Assembly: GCA_963756525.1 (NCBI GenBank)
Contig: CAVWNR010000005.1
Location: 57,462 to 121,461 of the forward strand
Reading direction: 5' to 3'
Source: CAVWNR01 sp963756525
GTDB taxonomy: Bacteria; Actinomycetota; Actinomycetes; Mycobacteriales; Jatrophihabitantaceae
Length of the DNA: 64,000 bases
In this document: positions 34,437-43,520 of the stretch, in pieces
How the letters are laid out: each line of letters opens with the position of its first letter
How positions within the stretch are numbered: position 1 is the first letter of the stretch
Translations under genes and position numbers: made by a program
The notes under the pieces: model-generated
Seen by the model: the letters and a program-made list of their open reading frames with translations, nothing else
Database searches by the model: none
What the model was told of the DNA's origin: nothing

Positions 34437-35651
34437 TCAGACCGGCGGGCTACCGCCGCCCCCCGCCGCGGGCAGGATCCGGATGACCCGGTCGTCGGCC
34501 GGGATCGGCTTGCCGTGCCCGTCGCGGTTGCTGGTGGTGAGCCAGAGGGCGCCGTCGGGCGCAGCGACGACGGTGAGCAGCCGGCCGTACCGCTTGTCGA
34601 AGACGGTGCTGAACGCCGCGACGGCCGGCGTGCTGCCCGGCGCGGCGCTGCCGAACGGTGCCACCTGCAGCGACGTGCCGGTGCGTGACGTCAGGTAGAG
34701 CCGGCTGCCGAGCACGGCGCATCCGCCCACGTCGCCTTCGTCAGCGGGCAGGGTGGCGGCGGGCGCCGTCGCATCGGGGCGTCCCGGTGGCCAGCCGTAG
34801 TCCGCGCCACTGCGGATGATGTCCACCTCGTCCGGGGTGGTGGGCGAGCCGGCCTGGCCGGCGAAGACGGTGCCGGTGTCGGGGTCGACGCAGAGCCCGT
34901 CGACGGTCCGCAGGCCGCGGGCGTAGACGGGGGAGGCTCCGGGGTTGCCCGCCGCGGGCTGGCCGATGGCATTGACCCGCAGGATCTTCCCGGCCAGGCT
35001 GGCCCGATCCGCGGCGTGTGCCGGGATACCGGCGTCGCCCGTGCCGACGTACAGGTTGCCGGCCGGGTCGAACGCGATCCGCCCGGCGTTGTCGGTGGCG
35101 CCGCGCGGTATGCCGGTGATCACCGGCGTCGACGGTCCGGTCATCGTGAAGTGGATGACGCGGTTGTCGGTCGGCGTGGTGACGTACGCGTAGATCAGTC
35201 CGTCTTCGCCGTATGTCGGGGAGAGCGCGAGGTCGAGCAGGCCTCCGTCGCCGGAGGTGGAAAGGCCGGTGAGCGTGCGCACGGTGGTCACCGGCTGCCC
35301 GCCCTGCGGCTGGACGCGCAGGATCCGCCCCGTCGTCCGTTCGCCGACCAGCGCGGATCCGTCCGGCAACAGCACCAGGCCAGTCGGCGCAAGCAGGTGC
35401 GTGGCGACAACCGCCGGGTCGACGCCGGGCGTAGTCGGTGCGCCGCTCCCGGGTGTCGACCCGGAACCCGGGCCGGGCGAGCCGGGGTTCTGCGGCCCGT
35501 TCGGATCCGGCAGCTGCGGCTGGGGTCCGCCCTCGACGGTGAACTGCGGTTGCGGGGACCAGTGCGGGGCAGCCGCGCTCGCGCCGACGCCGCAGCCCGC
35601 GAGCAGGGCGCCGGCCAGCGCGAGGCCCGCGACTCGCGCCCACCGATGCAC
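34437..35651 (-). CDS. lipoprotein, PQQ-dependent sugar dehydrogenase-like six-blade propeller
   Basis: From GTG 35651 the 404-residue protein has a lipoprotein signal peptide (VHRWARVAGLALAGALLAGC) followed by a Pro/Gly-rich linker and the glucose/sorbosone dehydrogenase propeller: LLPDGSALVGERTTGRILR, GLLDLALSPTYGEDGLIYAYV, GNLYVGTGDAG and PDEVDIIRSGADYGWP. Such proteins oxidise sugars with PQQ, or may only bind them. An in-frame ATG at 35687 would lengthen the signal peptide and approach the divergent gene start; the shorter start is preferred because it gives an ideal lipobox position. The protein would sit on the outer face of the membrane. Confidence 0.83.
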   Translation of the reverse strand: MHRWARVAGLALAGALLAGCGVGASAAAPHWSPQPQFTVEGGPQPQLPDPNGPQNPGSPGPGSGSTPGSGAPTTPGVDPAVVATHLLAPTGLVLLPDGSALVGERTTGRILRVQPQGGQPVTTVRTLTGLSTSGDGGLLDLALSPTYGEDGLIYAYVTTPTDNRVIHFTMTGPSTPVITGIPRGATDNAGRIAFDPAGNLYVGTGDAGIPAHAADRASLAGKILRVNAIGQPAAGNPGASPVYARGLRTVDGLCVDPDTGTVFAGQAGSPTTPDEVDIIRSGADYGWPPGRPDATAPAATLPADEGDVGGCAVLGSRLYLTSRTGTSLQVAPFGSAAPGSTPAVAAFSTVFDKRYGRLLTVVAAPDGALWLTTSNRDGHGKPIPADDRVIRILPAAGGGGSPPV

Positions 35652-35699
35652 CCGCCCAGTCTGCCTGCCGGTGCTGTGCGCCGGCATATCGTGTGCGCG

Positions 35700-36608
35700 G
35701 TGACCGTCGTGTGCGTCCCGAGCGAGGTCGCCGAGGCCCCGCCGAACGGTGTGCAGACCGTCGTCTGGGATGGCGTCGGCGGCCCGCCGGCATCGGCAGC
35801 GGAGGTCGAGTTCTGGGTGCCCAGCTACCTGACCAGCGAGCCGGCCGCCCGGGCGACGGGGCTCGCCGCCATGCCGGGGCTGCGCGTCATCCAGGTGCTG
35901 TCAGCGGGCATCGAGCCGTGGCTGCCGGACGTGCCCGACGGCGTCACGCTGTGCAGCGGGCGCGGCGTCCACGGCATCAGCACCGCTGAACTCGCCATCG
36001 CCGGGCTACTCGCCGTGCTGCGCGAGCTGCCGGCGTTCATCGAGCAGCAGCGCGCCGGCGAGTGGCGGCGGCACGAGGGGGAGAGCCTGGCCGGCAAGCG
36101 GGTCCTCGTGATCGGTGCCGGTGACATCGGCGAGCGGACGGCCCGGGCGGTACAGCTCTTCGACGCCGACGCAACGCTGGTCGCGCGGACCGCTCGTGAC
36201 GGCGTCCACGGGATCGCCGAGTTGCCGGACTTGCTGCCCGGCCACGACGTCGTGGTGCTCGCGGTGCCGCATACGCCCGGGACTCACGGCCTGGTCGACG
36301 CCGGCTTCCTCGCCGCCATGCCGGACGGTGCGGTGCTGGTGAACGTCGCTCGCGGACAGCTCGTCGCCACCGACGCGCTCCTCGCAGAGCTGCAGGCGGG
36401 GCGGCTGCGGGCGTTCCTCGACGTCACCGATCCCGAGCCGCTGCCGTCCGAGCATCCGCTCTGGCGCGCGCCGAATGTGCTGATCACGCCGCACGTCGGC
36501 GGCGGCGCGCCCGGCTGGGCGGTCCGCGCCGCGAAGCTCGTCCGCGCCCAGATCGAGCGCTACCTCGCCGGCGAGCCGCTCGCCAACGTGGTGACAGACG
36601 GCTACTGA
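35700..36608 (+). CDS. D-isomer-specific 2-hydroxyacid dehydrogenase
   Basis: The 302-residue protein has the NAD-binding motif VLVIGAGDIGERTARAVQLF (GxGxxG variant), HTPGTHGLVDAGFLAAMPDGAVLVNVARG, the arginine of that last motif, the glutamate in DVTDPEPLPSEHPL and a histidine in VLITPHVGGG. It reduces a 2-keto acid or oxidises a D-2-hydroxy acid; substrate unknown. It is shorter than SerA and lacks an ACT domain, so it is not the phosphoglycerate dehydrogenase that often stands between ilvC and leuB. TATCGT (35687-35692) lies 7 nt before GTG 35700; GTG 35691 is an alternative start. Confidence 0.85.
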   Translation: MTVVCVPSEVAEAPPNGVQTVVWDGVGGPPASAAEVEFWVPSYLTSEPAARATGLAAMPGLRVIQVLSAGIEPWLPDVPDGVTLCSGRGVHGISTAELAIAGLLAVLRELPAFIEQQRAGEWRRHEGESLAGKRVLVIGAGDIGERTARAVQLFDADATLVARTARDGVHGIAELPDLLPGHDVVVLAVPHTPGTHGLVDAGFLAAMPDGAVLVNVARGQLVATDALLAELQAGRLRAFLDVTDPEPLPSEHPLWRAPNVLITPHVGGGAPGWAVRAAKLVRAQIERYLAGEPLANVVTDGY

Positions 36609-36641
36609 CCACGCGATGAGCGCCGGCGCGCCCTGGCGGGG

Positions 36642-37049
36642 TCAGCGGCGTCGGCGCTGCGGGGCGTATTTCGGCGTCGCCTCAGGCAGCGGCGGCAGCC
36701 GTCCCTCGCTGGCCCGCGACACCGCCGCGAGGTCGGCGAGGCGCACGCACGGCAGGCGCACCGACCCGTGGTCGGTGACGGCGTAGACGTTGCGGCCGGT
36801 GACCGAGAGGCCGCGCACCTCCGCCCACGGCAGCCGCACCTGGCCGGCGAGTGCGCGCACCGTGATCCCCGACGCGTCGACGATCGTCGCCGTCCGGGCG
36901 ATGAACACGATCGCGGCGAGCGGGATCACGTAGAGCACCGCGAAGATCGGGTATTGGACGACCGCGGTCACGCCGAACACGAGGAAGAGCACGACGAGGT
37001 ATGCCACCCGCGACAGGCGGAACACGGCGCGGCTCGACTCGGCGGACAC
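36642..37049 (-). CDS. membrane-anchored bacterial PH-domain protein, CFP-6-like
   Basis: The 135-residue protein has two hydrophobic segments (LVVLFLVFGVTAVV and IFAVLYVIPLAAIVFIA) followed by a PH-like domain (ITVRALAGQVRLPWAEVRGLSV, then VRLPCVRLADL). The arrangement and position match mycobacterial CFP-6 (Rv3004), next to the ilv genes. The function is not known. GTG 37049 is preceded by TAGGGT (37062-37057) with exactly 7 nt between, and so is chosen over the GTG at 37058. Confidence 0.78.
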   Translation of the reverse strand: MSAESSRAVFRLSRVAYLVVLFLVFGVTAVVQYPIFAVLYVIPLAAIVFIARTATIVDASGITVRALAGQVRLPWAEVRGLSVTGRNVYAVTDHGSVRLPCVRLADLAAVSRASEGRLPPLPEATPKYAPQRRRR

Positions 37050-37050
37050 G

Positions 37051-37084
37051 CCGTGCACCCTACGTCGCCGTGCACCCTACGTCG
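37051..37084. promoter_or_regulatory. 17-bp tandem duplication in the divergent PH-gene/ilvD promoter region
   Basis: CCGTGCACCCTACGTCG occurs twice in tandem, 37051-37067 and 37068-37084. Each copy carries the minus-strand box TAGGGT, so the PH-domain gene has a duplicated -10 element, while the plus-strand ilvD box TAGTGT begins at 37085, right after the second copy. Confidence 0.75.
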
Positions 37085-37097
37085 TAGTGTGCTCGAC

Positions 37098-38789
37098 GTG
37101 AGCAGCGCGCAGCCGCGACAGCATCGCAAGCCACACAGCAGCGTCGTCACCGACGGTCTGGAACGAGCCGGCGCGCGGGGCATGCTCCGCGCGGTGGGCA
37201 TGGGCGACGACGACTGGCGCAAGCCGCAGATCGGCATCGCGTCGTCGTGGAACGAGATCACGCCGTGCAACCTCTCGCTCGACCGGCTGGCCAAGCGGGC
37301 CAAGGACGGCGTACGGGGCTCGGACGGATTTCCCATGGAATTCGGCACGATCTCCGTCTCCGACGGGATCTCGATGGGCCACGACGGCATGCACTACTCG
37401 CTGGTCTCTCGCGAGGTGATCGCCGACTCGGTCGAGACGGTCTTTCGCGCCGAACAGCTCGACGGCGCCGTGTTGCTGGCCGGTTGCGACAAGTCGCTGC
37501 CCGGGATGATGATGGCGGCCGCGCGGCTGGACGTCGCGGCCGTCTTCCTCTACGCCGGCTCGACGCTGCCGGGCAAGCTGGGCGAGCGAACGGTCACGAT
37601 CGTCGACGCGTTCGAGGCGGTCGGGGCGTGCCTCGCCGGGAGGATCACCCGCGAGGACCTCGACGCGCTCGAGCGAGCCGTCTGCCCCGGTGAGGGCGCC
37701 TGCGGCGGCATGTTCACGGCGAACACCATGGCCTCGGCGGGCGAGGCGCTGGGTCTCTCGCTGCCCGGCTCGGCCGCGCCGCCGTCGCCCGACTCGCGGC
37801 GCGACGCGTACGCCGAGCGCTCTGGCGAGGCAGCGGTGCACCTGGTCGATGCCGGGATCACCGCGCGGCAGATCCTCACCAAGGCGGCGTTCGAGAACGC
37901 GATCACCGTGGTGATGGCGCTCGGCGGCTCGACCAACGCCGTGCTGCACCTGCTGGCGATCGCCAACGAGGCGCACGTCGAGCTCACCCTCGACGACTTC
38001 AACCGGATCGGCGACAAGGTGCCGCACCTCGCCGATGTCAAGCCGTTCGGCCAGTACGTGATGACCGACGTCGACGCGATCGGCGGCGTGCCAGTCGTCA
38101 TGAAGGCGCTGCTGGACGCCGGGCTGCTGCACGGCGACCCGCTCACCGTCACCGGCAAGTCGGTCGCCGAGAACCTGCACGACATCGCCCCGCCGGACCC
38201 CGACGGCAAGATCATCCGCGCGATGAGCAACCCGATCCACCGCACGGGCGGGCTGACCATCCTGCACGGCTCGCTTGCGTCCGAAGGCGCGGTGGTGAAG
38301 AGTGCCGGCTTCGACGCCGAGGTCTTCGAGGGCACGGCCCGCGTGTTCGACCGTGAGCAGGCCGCGATGGACGCGCTCGCCGCCGGATCGCTGCAGGCCG
38401 GCGACGTCGTCGTGATCCGCTGGGAGGGCCCGCGCGGCGGCCCCGGCATGCGCGAGATGCTCGCCATCACCAGCGCCATCAAGGGGGCCGGCCTCGGCAA
38501 GGACGTGCTGCTGCTGACCGACGGCCGGTTCTCCGGCGGCACCACCGGTCTGTGCATCGGGCATGTCGCGCCCGAGGCCGCGGTCGGGGGCACGATCGCG
38601 CTGGTCCGCGACGGTGACCGCATTCGCCTGGACATGTCGACTCGGACGCTCGACCTGCTCGTCGAAGACGCCGAGCTCGACGCCCGCCGCGCGGACTGGA
38701 AGCCGCTGCCGCCGCACTTGGACTACGGCGTGCTGGGCAAGTACGCCAAGCTCGTCGGCTCGGCCGCAGCCGGCGCCGTCTGCGGGTAA
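37098..38789 (+). CDS. ilvD: dihydroxy-acid dehydratase
   Basis: The 563-residue protein carries the Fe-S ligand cysteines of IlvD in ITPCNL, AGCDKSLPGMMMA and CPGEGACGGMFTANTM, plus the C-terminal LLTDGRFSGGTTGLCIGHVAPEAA. It dehydrates 2,3-dihydroxy-isovalerate and -methylvalerate in valine and isoleucine synthesis. The GTG start lies 7 nt after TAGTGT (37085-37090), again a leaderless arrangement. The remaining ilv genes begin 1.4 kb downstream behind an unrelated membrane-protein gene. Confidence 0.95.
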   Translation: MSSAQPRQHRKPHSSVVTDGLERAGARGMLRAVGMGDDDWRKPQIGIASSWNEITPCNLSLDRLAKRAKDGVRGSDGFPMEFGTISVSDGISMGHDGMHYSLVSREVIADSVETVFRAEQLDGAVLLAGCDKSLPGMMMAAARLDVAAVFLYAGSTLPGKLGERTVTIVDAFEAVGACLAGRITREDLDALERAVCPGEGACGGMFTANTMASAGEALGLSLPGSAAPPSPDSRRDAYAERSGEAAVHLVDAGITARQILTKAAFENAITVVMALGGSTNAVLHLLAIANEAHVELTLDDFNRIGDKVPHLADVKPFGQYVMTDVDAIGGVPVVMKALLDAGLLHGDPLTVTGKSVAENLHDIAPPDPDGKIIRAMSNPIHRTGGLTILHGSLASEGAVVKSAGFDAEVFEGTARVFDREQAAMDALAAGSLQAGDVVVIRWEGPRGGPGMREMLAITSAIKGAGLGKDVLLLTDGRFSGGTTGLCIGHVAPEAAVGGTIALVRDGDRIRLDMSTRTLDLLVEDAELDARRADWKPLPPHLDYGVLGKYAKLVGSAAAGAVCG

Positions 38790-38808
38790 CCCGGCGTCGT
38801 CCGGCCCG

Positions 38809-38856
38809 AGTTGTTGCGGCTCGCCGGCGCCGCAGACCCGCGAGGCCGCAACAACT
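38809..38856 (+). terminator. hairpin after ilvD
   Basis: AGTTGTTGCGGC (38809-38820) and GCCGCAACAACT (38845-38856) form a perfect 12-bp stem, extended inward by TCGC/GCGA with a bulge. It sits 20 bp after the ilvD stop and before the next promoter, fitting a rho-independent terminator without a strong T-run. Confidence 0.55.
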
Positions 38857-38971
38857 TCGCCTATCCCAACACTTGCGAGCGCGACGGTTTGCGTTCGGCC
38901 GCGTGTCGCCCTCGCCGTTCCCGCTCAACACCGTGCCTACGCTCACCCTCAAGACTGACGAGGAGGGTCCT

Positions 38972-39928
38972 GTGACGGCACGGCATCACCGACATCGAAA
39001 GCTGCGCATTGGTGGAACCCTTTGGTCCGGCATCATGATCGTGATCTGTGGTGTCACCCTTCGGGGCGCGTACCTGTCAGTTGCGTACGGGCACGGCCTG
39101 GCCGGCCTGCAGGCGACGCTGGACCCGGCGAAGGCGATGTCGCTGACCGGGCTGGCACTCACGGTTGCGGCGTTAGTACCAGGCATGCGGCTGTACGGCG
39201 CGCCAGAGACGGAGCGCAGGCTCCGCGCCGCGGAGCTGACGTCGCTGGCTGTCGCTATCGCCATCGCGTGCGCTCTCGATCAGGCCAGCCACCTGAGCGA
39301 TGGATTGGTCGTGGGCTTGGGGGTGACAGTGATCGCGGTCAGGGTTGTGGCTCTACAGCTCAACGACGCGCGTCGCCGGTACCAGATCTCGCAAGAGGGC
39401 GAGGAGCGGAAGACCCGAACCGTCGCCCGATATAAGACAATCCTGAGCACTGAACGCGACGGTTCGGCGCTGTGCTACGGACTGCTCGGGTTGGCGTGCT
39501 GCAGTGCGCTGCCGATGACCATCACGCTGTTGCTCCACGCTGTAGGCCAGACGCGCGGCGACCTCATCACCGATGCGGTGGAGGTGGTGGCGGTGACAGC
39601 CTTGCCGCCACTCTTCTTGATCGCCGTCAGCTGCGCAGCACGGATCGGATACGCGGACGACTCGATCGGCGCAGCGTACGGCATGCACGCCGTCGCCGTG
39701 TTCTTCGGTGCGCTCGCGGGTAAGGAATTGATCACGATCGTGTTCCGTGACACCTCATCCGTGAGAGGTGCGGTCTTCGTGATGGCGTGGATGGGACCCG
39801 TCCTGGTCGCCTATGCCTGGTTCTGGCGACCTTGGTTCTCAGGCCGTCACGCGCGTAAGCAGCATGCAACTCCTCCGGATTGGTTTGTATCAGTATTTGC
39901 AAAGCTCAGACTGCGCTCGCTGACCTAA
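38972..39928 (+). CDS. polytopic membrane protein, function unknown
   Basis: The 318-residue protein has about eight hydrophobic helices (for example SGIMIVICGVTLRGAYL, LALTVAALVPGMRLYG, LVVGLGVTVIAVRVVAL, VFFGALAGKELITIVF), a central soluble loop rich in charged residues (LNDARRRYQISQEGEERKTR) and a basic C-terminus. I recognise no family. The GTG has a clear ribosome-binding site (GAGGAGG) and a TACGCT box at 38938-38943. Its 3' end is richer in A and T than its neighbours and it interrupts the ilvD-ilvB order, so it may be an insertion in this lineage. Confidence 0.6.
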   Translation: MTARHHRHRKLRIGGTLWSGIMIVICGVTLRGAYLSVAYGHGLAGLQATLDPAKAMSLTGLALTVAALVPGMRLYGAPETERRLRAAELTSLAVAIAIACALDQASHLSDGLVVGLGVTVIAVRVVALQLNDARRRYQISQEGEERKTRTVARYKTILSTERDGSALCYGLLGLACCSALPMTITLLLHAVGQTRGDLITDAVEVVAVTALPPLFLIAVSCAARIGYADDSIGAAYGMHAVAVFFGALAGKELITIVFRDTSSVRGAVFVMAWMGPVLVAYAWFWRPWFSGRHARKQHATPPDWFVSVFAKLRLRSLT

Positions 39929-39982
39929 TCTGACTGCCGGTGACCGGATGCCGGACTGCTTGTGTCTCGCGAAGTGAGACTG

Positions 39983-40025
39983 GCGTCCCATGCTGTTGAA
40001 CTGGGACGCGAGGGGCGTGTAACGT
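39983..40025 (+). promoter_or_regulatory. ilvBNC promoter with inverted repeat around the -35 box
   Basis: TTGAAC (39996-40001) and TAACGT (40020-40025) are spaced 18 bp apart and form a good -35/-10 pair. GCGTCCCA (39983-39990) and TGGGACGC (40002-40009) form a perfect inverted repeat whose loop contains the -35 box, as expected for a repressor operator. Transcription would begin about 7 nt after the -10, at the leader peptide start. Confidence 0.65.
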
Positions 40026-40032
40026 CTGGCCC

Positions 40033-40071
40033 GTGCGTCAGCTCGTACTTATCGAACAGCGCGTCGAATGA
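40033..40071 (+). CDS. ilvB leader peptide (attenuator)
   Basis: A 12-codon frame beginning GTG, 7 nt after the TAACGT -10 box, reads MRQLVLIEQRVE with a TGA stop. Leu-Val-Leu-Ile are consecutive and a further Val follows, exactly the amino acids made by the downstream genes. A terminator hairpin with T-run follows 24 nt after the stop. Ribosome stalling at these codons when branched-chain aminoacyl-tRNAs are scarce would favour read-through into ilvBNC. Leader peptides of this kind are known before ilvB in actinobacteria; this instance is read from sequence and not tested. Confidence 0.8.
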   Translation: MRQLVLIEQRVE

Positions 40072-40095
40072 GGGCACCTACCTCACCGACGCGCT

Positions 40096-40127
40096 AACCC
40101 TTCGTGCACCAGCACGAGGGGTTTTTT
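40096..40127 (+). terminator. ilvB attenuator terminator
   Basis: AACCCTTCGTGC (40096-40107), loop ACCA, and GCACGAGGGGTT (40112-40123) form a 12-bp stem with one G-U pair, followed by T residues to 40127. A second stem, AGCGCGTCG (40058-40066) with CGACGCGCT (40087-40095), overlaps the last codons of the leader peptide and ends next to the terminator. The GAGGG at 40070-40075 could pair with CCCTT of the terminator arm as an antiterminator. Which structures compete is not settled by reading. Confidence 0.82.
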
Positions 40128-40172
40128 GTTGCACGTCCGAGCATGACGATCAGACGACCAGAGAGGCGCAAG

Positions 40173-41939
40173 ATGGCCGATTCGACGAACGGCGAGGCAC
40201 CGCTGACCGGCGCCCAGGCGCTGGTCCGCTCGCTGGAAGAGGTCGGCGCCGACGTCGTCTTCGGCATCCCCGGGGGAGCGATCCTCCCCGCGTACGACCC
40301 CCTCTACGACTCCACGAGAGTGCGGCACGTCCTCGTCCGCCACGAGCAGGGCGCCGGGCACGCAGCAGAGGGGTACGCCACGGCGACCGGCAGGGTCGGG
40401 GTCTGCATGGCGACGTCCGGACCGGGCGCGACGAACCTGGTCACTCCGATCGCCGACGCGTACATGGACTCGGTGCCGGTCGTCGCCATCACCGGGCAGG
40501 TCGGCCGCGCGTTCATCGGCACGGATGCCTTTCAGGAGGCCGACATCTCCGGCATCACCATGCCGATCACCAAGCACAACTTCCTCGTCCAGTCGGCCGC
40601 CGAGGTGCCGCGCGTGATCGCCGAGGCGTTCCACCTGGCCTCCACCGGGCGCCCCGGCCCGGTGCTGGTCGACCTGCCGAAGGACGTGCTGCAGGAGCGG
40701 GCGCCGTTCCGCTGGCCGCCCAGGATGGAGCTGCCCGGCTACCGGCCGGTGATCCACCCGCACAGCAAGCAGGTCCGCGAGGCCGCCAGGGTGATCGCGA
40801 CCGCCCGCCGACCGGTGCTCTACGTCGGCGGGGGGGTTGTGAAAGCCCGCGCCACCGACGCCCTGCGGCGGCTCGCCGACCTCACCGGCATCCCCGTGGT
40901 CACCACGCTGATGGCCCGCGGCGCGTTCCCCGACACCCACCGCCAGCATCTCGGCATGCCCGGCATGCACGGCTCGGTCGCGGCGGTCACCGCGCTGCAG
41001 AAGGCCGATCTGCTGATCGCGCTCGGCACCCGGTTCGACGACCGGGTCACCGGCCGGCTCGACACGTTCGCGCCGAACGCGTCGGTCATCCACGCCGACA
41101 TCGACCCAGCCGAGATCGGCAAGAACCGGACGGCGGACGTGCCGATCGTCGGGGACGTGCGCGAGGTGCTGACCGAGCTGCTGCCCATGGTGACGGCCGA
41201 GTTCGAGGCCGGGCACCGCGCCGACCTCACCGGGTGGTGGCAGCTGCTCGACCAGTGGCGCGCGACGTACCCGGTCGGCTATGAAGAGCCCACCGACGGG
41301 ACGCTCGCCCCGCAATACGTGATCGAGCGCCTGGGCAAGATCGCCGGCTCGGACGCGATCTACGTCGCGGGCGTCGGCCAGCACCAGATGTGGGCCTCCC
41401 AGTTCATCGACTACGAGAAGCCGAACAACTGGCTGAACTCCGGCGGCGCCGGCACGATGGGCTATGCGGTGCCGGCTGCGATGGGCGCCAAGGTAGGCCG
41501 TCCGGAGGCGCTGGTCTGGGCGATCGACGGCGACGGCTGCTTCCAGATGACCAATCAGGAGCTGGCCACCTGCGCGATCGAGCGGATCCCGATCAAGGTC
41601 GCGGTCATCAACAACGGCAATCTCGGCATGGTCCGGCAGTGGCAGACGCTGTTCTATGACGAGCGGTACAGCCAGACCGACCTCGGCACGCACAAACATC
41701 GAATCCCCGACTTCGTCAAGCTCGCCGAGTCGCTGGGCTGCATCGGGCTGCGCTGCGAGTCCAAGTCCGACGTGGACGCGACGATCGGCAAGGCCATGTC
41801 CGTCGACGATGCGCCCGTCGTCGTCGACTTCACGGTCGGCAAGGACGCGATGGTGTGGCCGATGGTCGCCGCCGGCACCAGCAACGACGACATCATCGCC
41901 GCCCGCGGGATACGTCCGGTCTTCGACGAGGAGTTGTAG
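40173..41939 (+). CDS. ilvB: acetolactate synthase large subunit
   Basis: The 588-residue ThDP enzyme has FGIPGGAILPAYDPLYDS, HEQGAGHAAEGYA with the catalytic glutamate, GRPGPVLVDLPKDV, and the ThDP motif GDGCFQMTNQELATCAIERIP...NNGNLGM. It condenses pyruvate, or pyruvate and 2-oxobutyrate, as the first common step of branched-chain synthesis. ATG 40173 is chosen for its ribosome-binding site (GAGAGGCG); ATG 40143 is an alternative. Expression is probably set by the leader attenuator upstream. Confidence 0.95.
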   Translation: MADSTNGEAPLTGAQALVRSLEEVGADVVFGIPGGAILPAYDPLYDSTRVRHVLVRHEQGAGHAAEGYATATGRVGVCMATSGPGATNLVTPIADAYMDSVPVVAITGQVGRAFIGTDAFQEADISGITMPITKHNFLVQSAAEVPRVIAEAFHLASTGRPGPVLVDLPKDVLQERAPFRWPPRMELPGYRPVIHPHSKQVREAARVIATARRPVLYVGGGVVKARATDALRRLADLTGIPVVTTLMARGAFPDTHRQHLGMPGMHGSVAAVTALQKADLLIALGTRFDDRVTGRLDTFAPNASVIHADIDPAEIGKNRTADVPIVGDVREVLTELLPMVTAEFEAGHRADLTGWWQLLDQWRATYPVGYEEPTDGTLAPQYVIERLGKIAGSDAIYVAGVGQHQMWASQFIDYEKPNNWLNSGGAGTMGYAVPAAMGAKVGRPEALVWAIDGDGCFQMTNQELATCAIERIPIKVAVINNGNLGMVRQWQTLFYDERYSQTDLGTHKHRIPDFVKLAESLGCIGLRCESKSDVDATIGKAMSVDDAPVVVDFTVGKDAMVWPMVAAGTSNDDIIAARGIRPVFDEEL

Positions 41940-41943
41940 CCCG

Positions 41944-42468
41944 ATGAGTACGCACACCCTTTCCGTTCTCGTCGAGAACAAGCCGGGCGTGCTGGCCCGG
42001 ATCGCCGGGCTGTTCAGCCGCCGCGGGTTCAACATCGAGTCGCTGGCCGTTGGCCCCACCGAGCGCGACGAGATCTCGCGGATGACGATCCTGGTGAGCG
42101 TCGAGGGAACCGCCCTGGAGCAGGTCACCAAGCAGCTCAACAAGCTCGTCAACGTGATCAAGATCGTCGAGCTGGAGGAGGGGCAGGCCGTCCAGCGCGA
42201 GCTGCTGCTGGTGAAGGTGCGCGCCGACGACACCACCCGACGCGGCGTGCTCGAGACCGCCGAGCTGTTCAAGGCGAAGGTGATCGACGCCGGCCTCGAG
42301 GCGCTGACGATGGAGGTCACCGGCCCGCCGGCGAAGCTGGACGCCGTGCTGAAGATGCTCGAGCCCTACGGCATCCGCGAGATGGTCCAGTCGGGCATGG
42401 TCGCGCTCGGACGCGGGCCGCGTTCGATGACCCAGGCCGCGCTGCGTTCCGTCGAACGCAGCGCCTGA
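41944..42468 (+). CDS. ilvN: acetolactate synthase small (regulatory) subunit
   Basis: The 174-residue protein has an ACT domain (LSVLVENKPGVLARIAGLF, RRGFNIESLAVGPTE) and the AHAS small-subunit C-domain (RELLLVKVRA ... YGIREMVQSGMVALGRG). It binds valine and controls IlvB. It starts 4 bp after the ilvB stop and precedes ilvC by 20 bp. Confidence 0.95.
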   Translation: MSTHTLSVLVENKPGVLARIAGLFSRRGFNIESLAVGPTERDEISRMTILVSVEGTALEQVTKQLNKLVNVIKIVELEEGQAVQRELLLVKVRADDTTRRGVLETAELFKAKVIDAGLEALTMEVTGPPAKLDAVLKMLEPYGIREMVQSGMVALGRGPRSMTQAALRSVERSA

Positions 42469-42488
42469 ACACGAAAGGCACCGCCACC

Positions 42489-43516
<1,028 letters not shown>

Positions 43517-43520
<4 letters not shown>

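Noticed and set aside
35700..36608. serA (3-phosphoglycerate dehydrogenase)
   Set aside because: The protein is in the right superfamily and close to the ilv genes, but it has only about 300 residues and no C-terminal regulatory or ACT domain.
40083..42320. 745-codon open frame on the minus strand opposite ilvB and ilvN
   Set aside because: It mirrors the codon structure of ilvB, has no motif, and would run through the attenuator.
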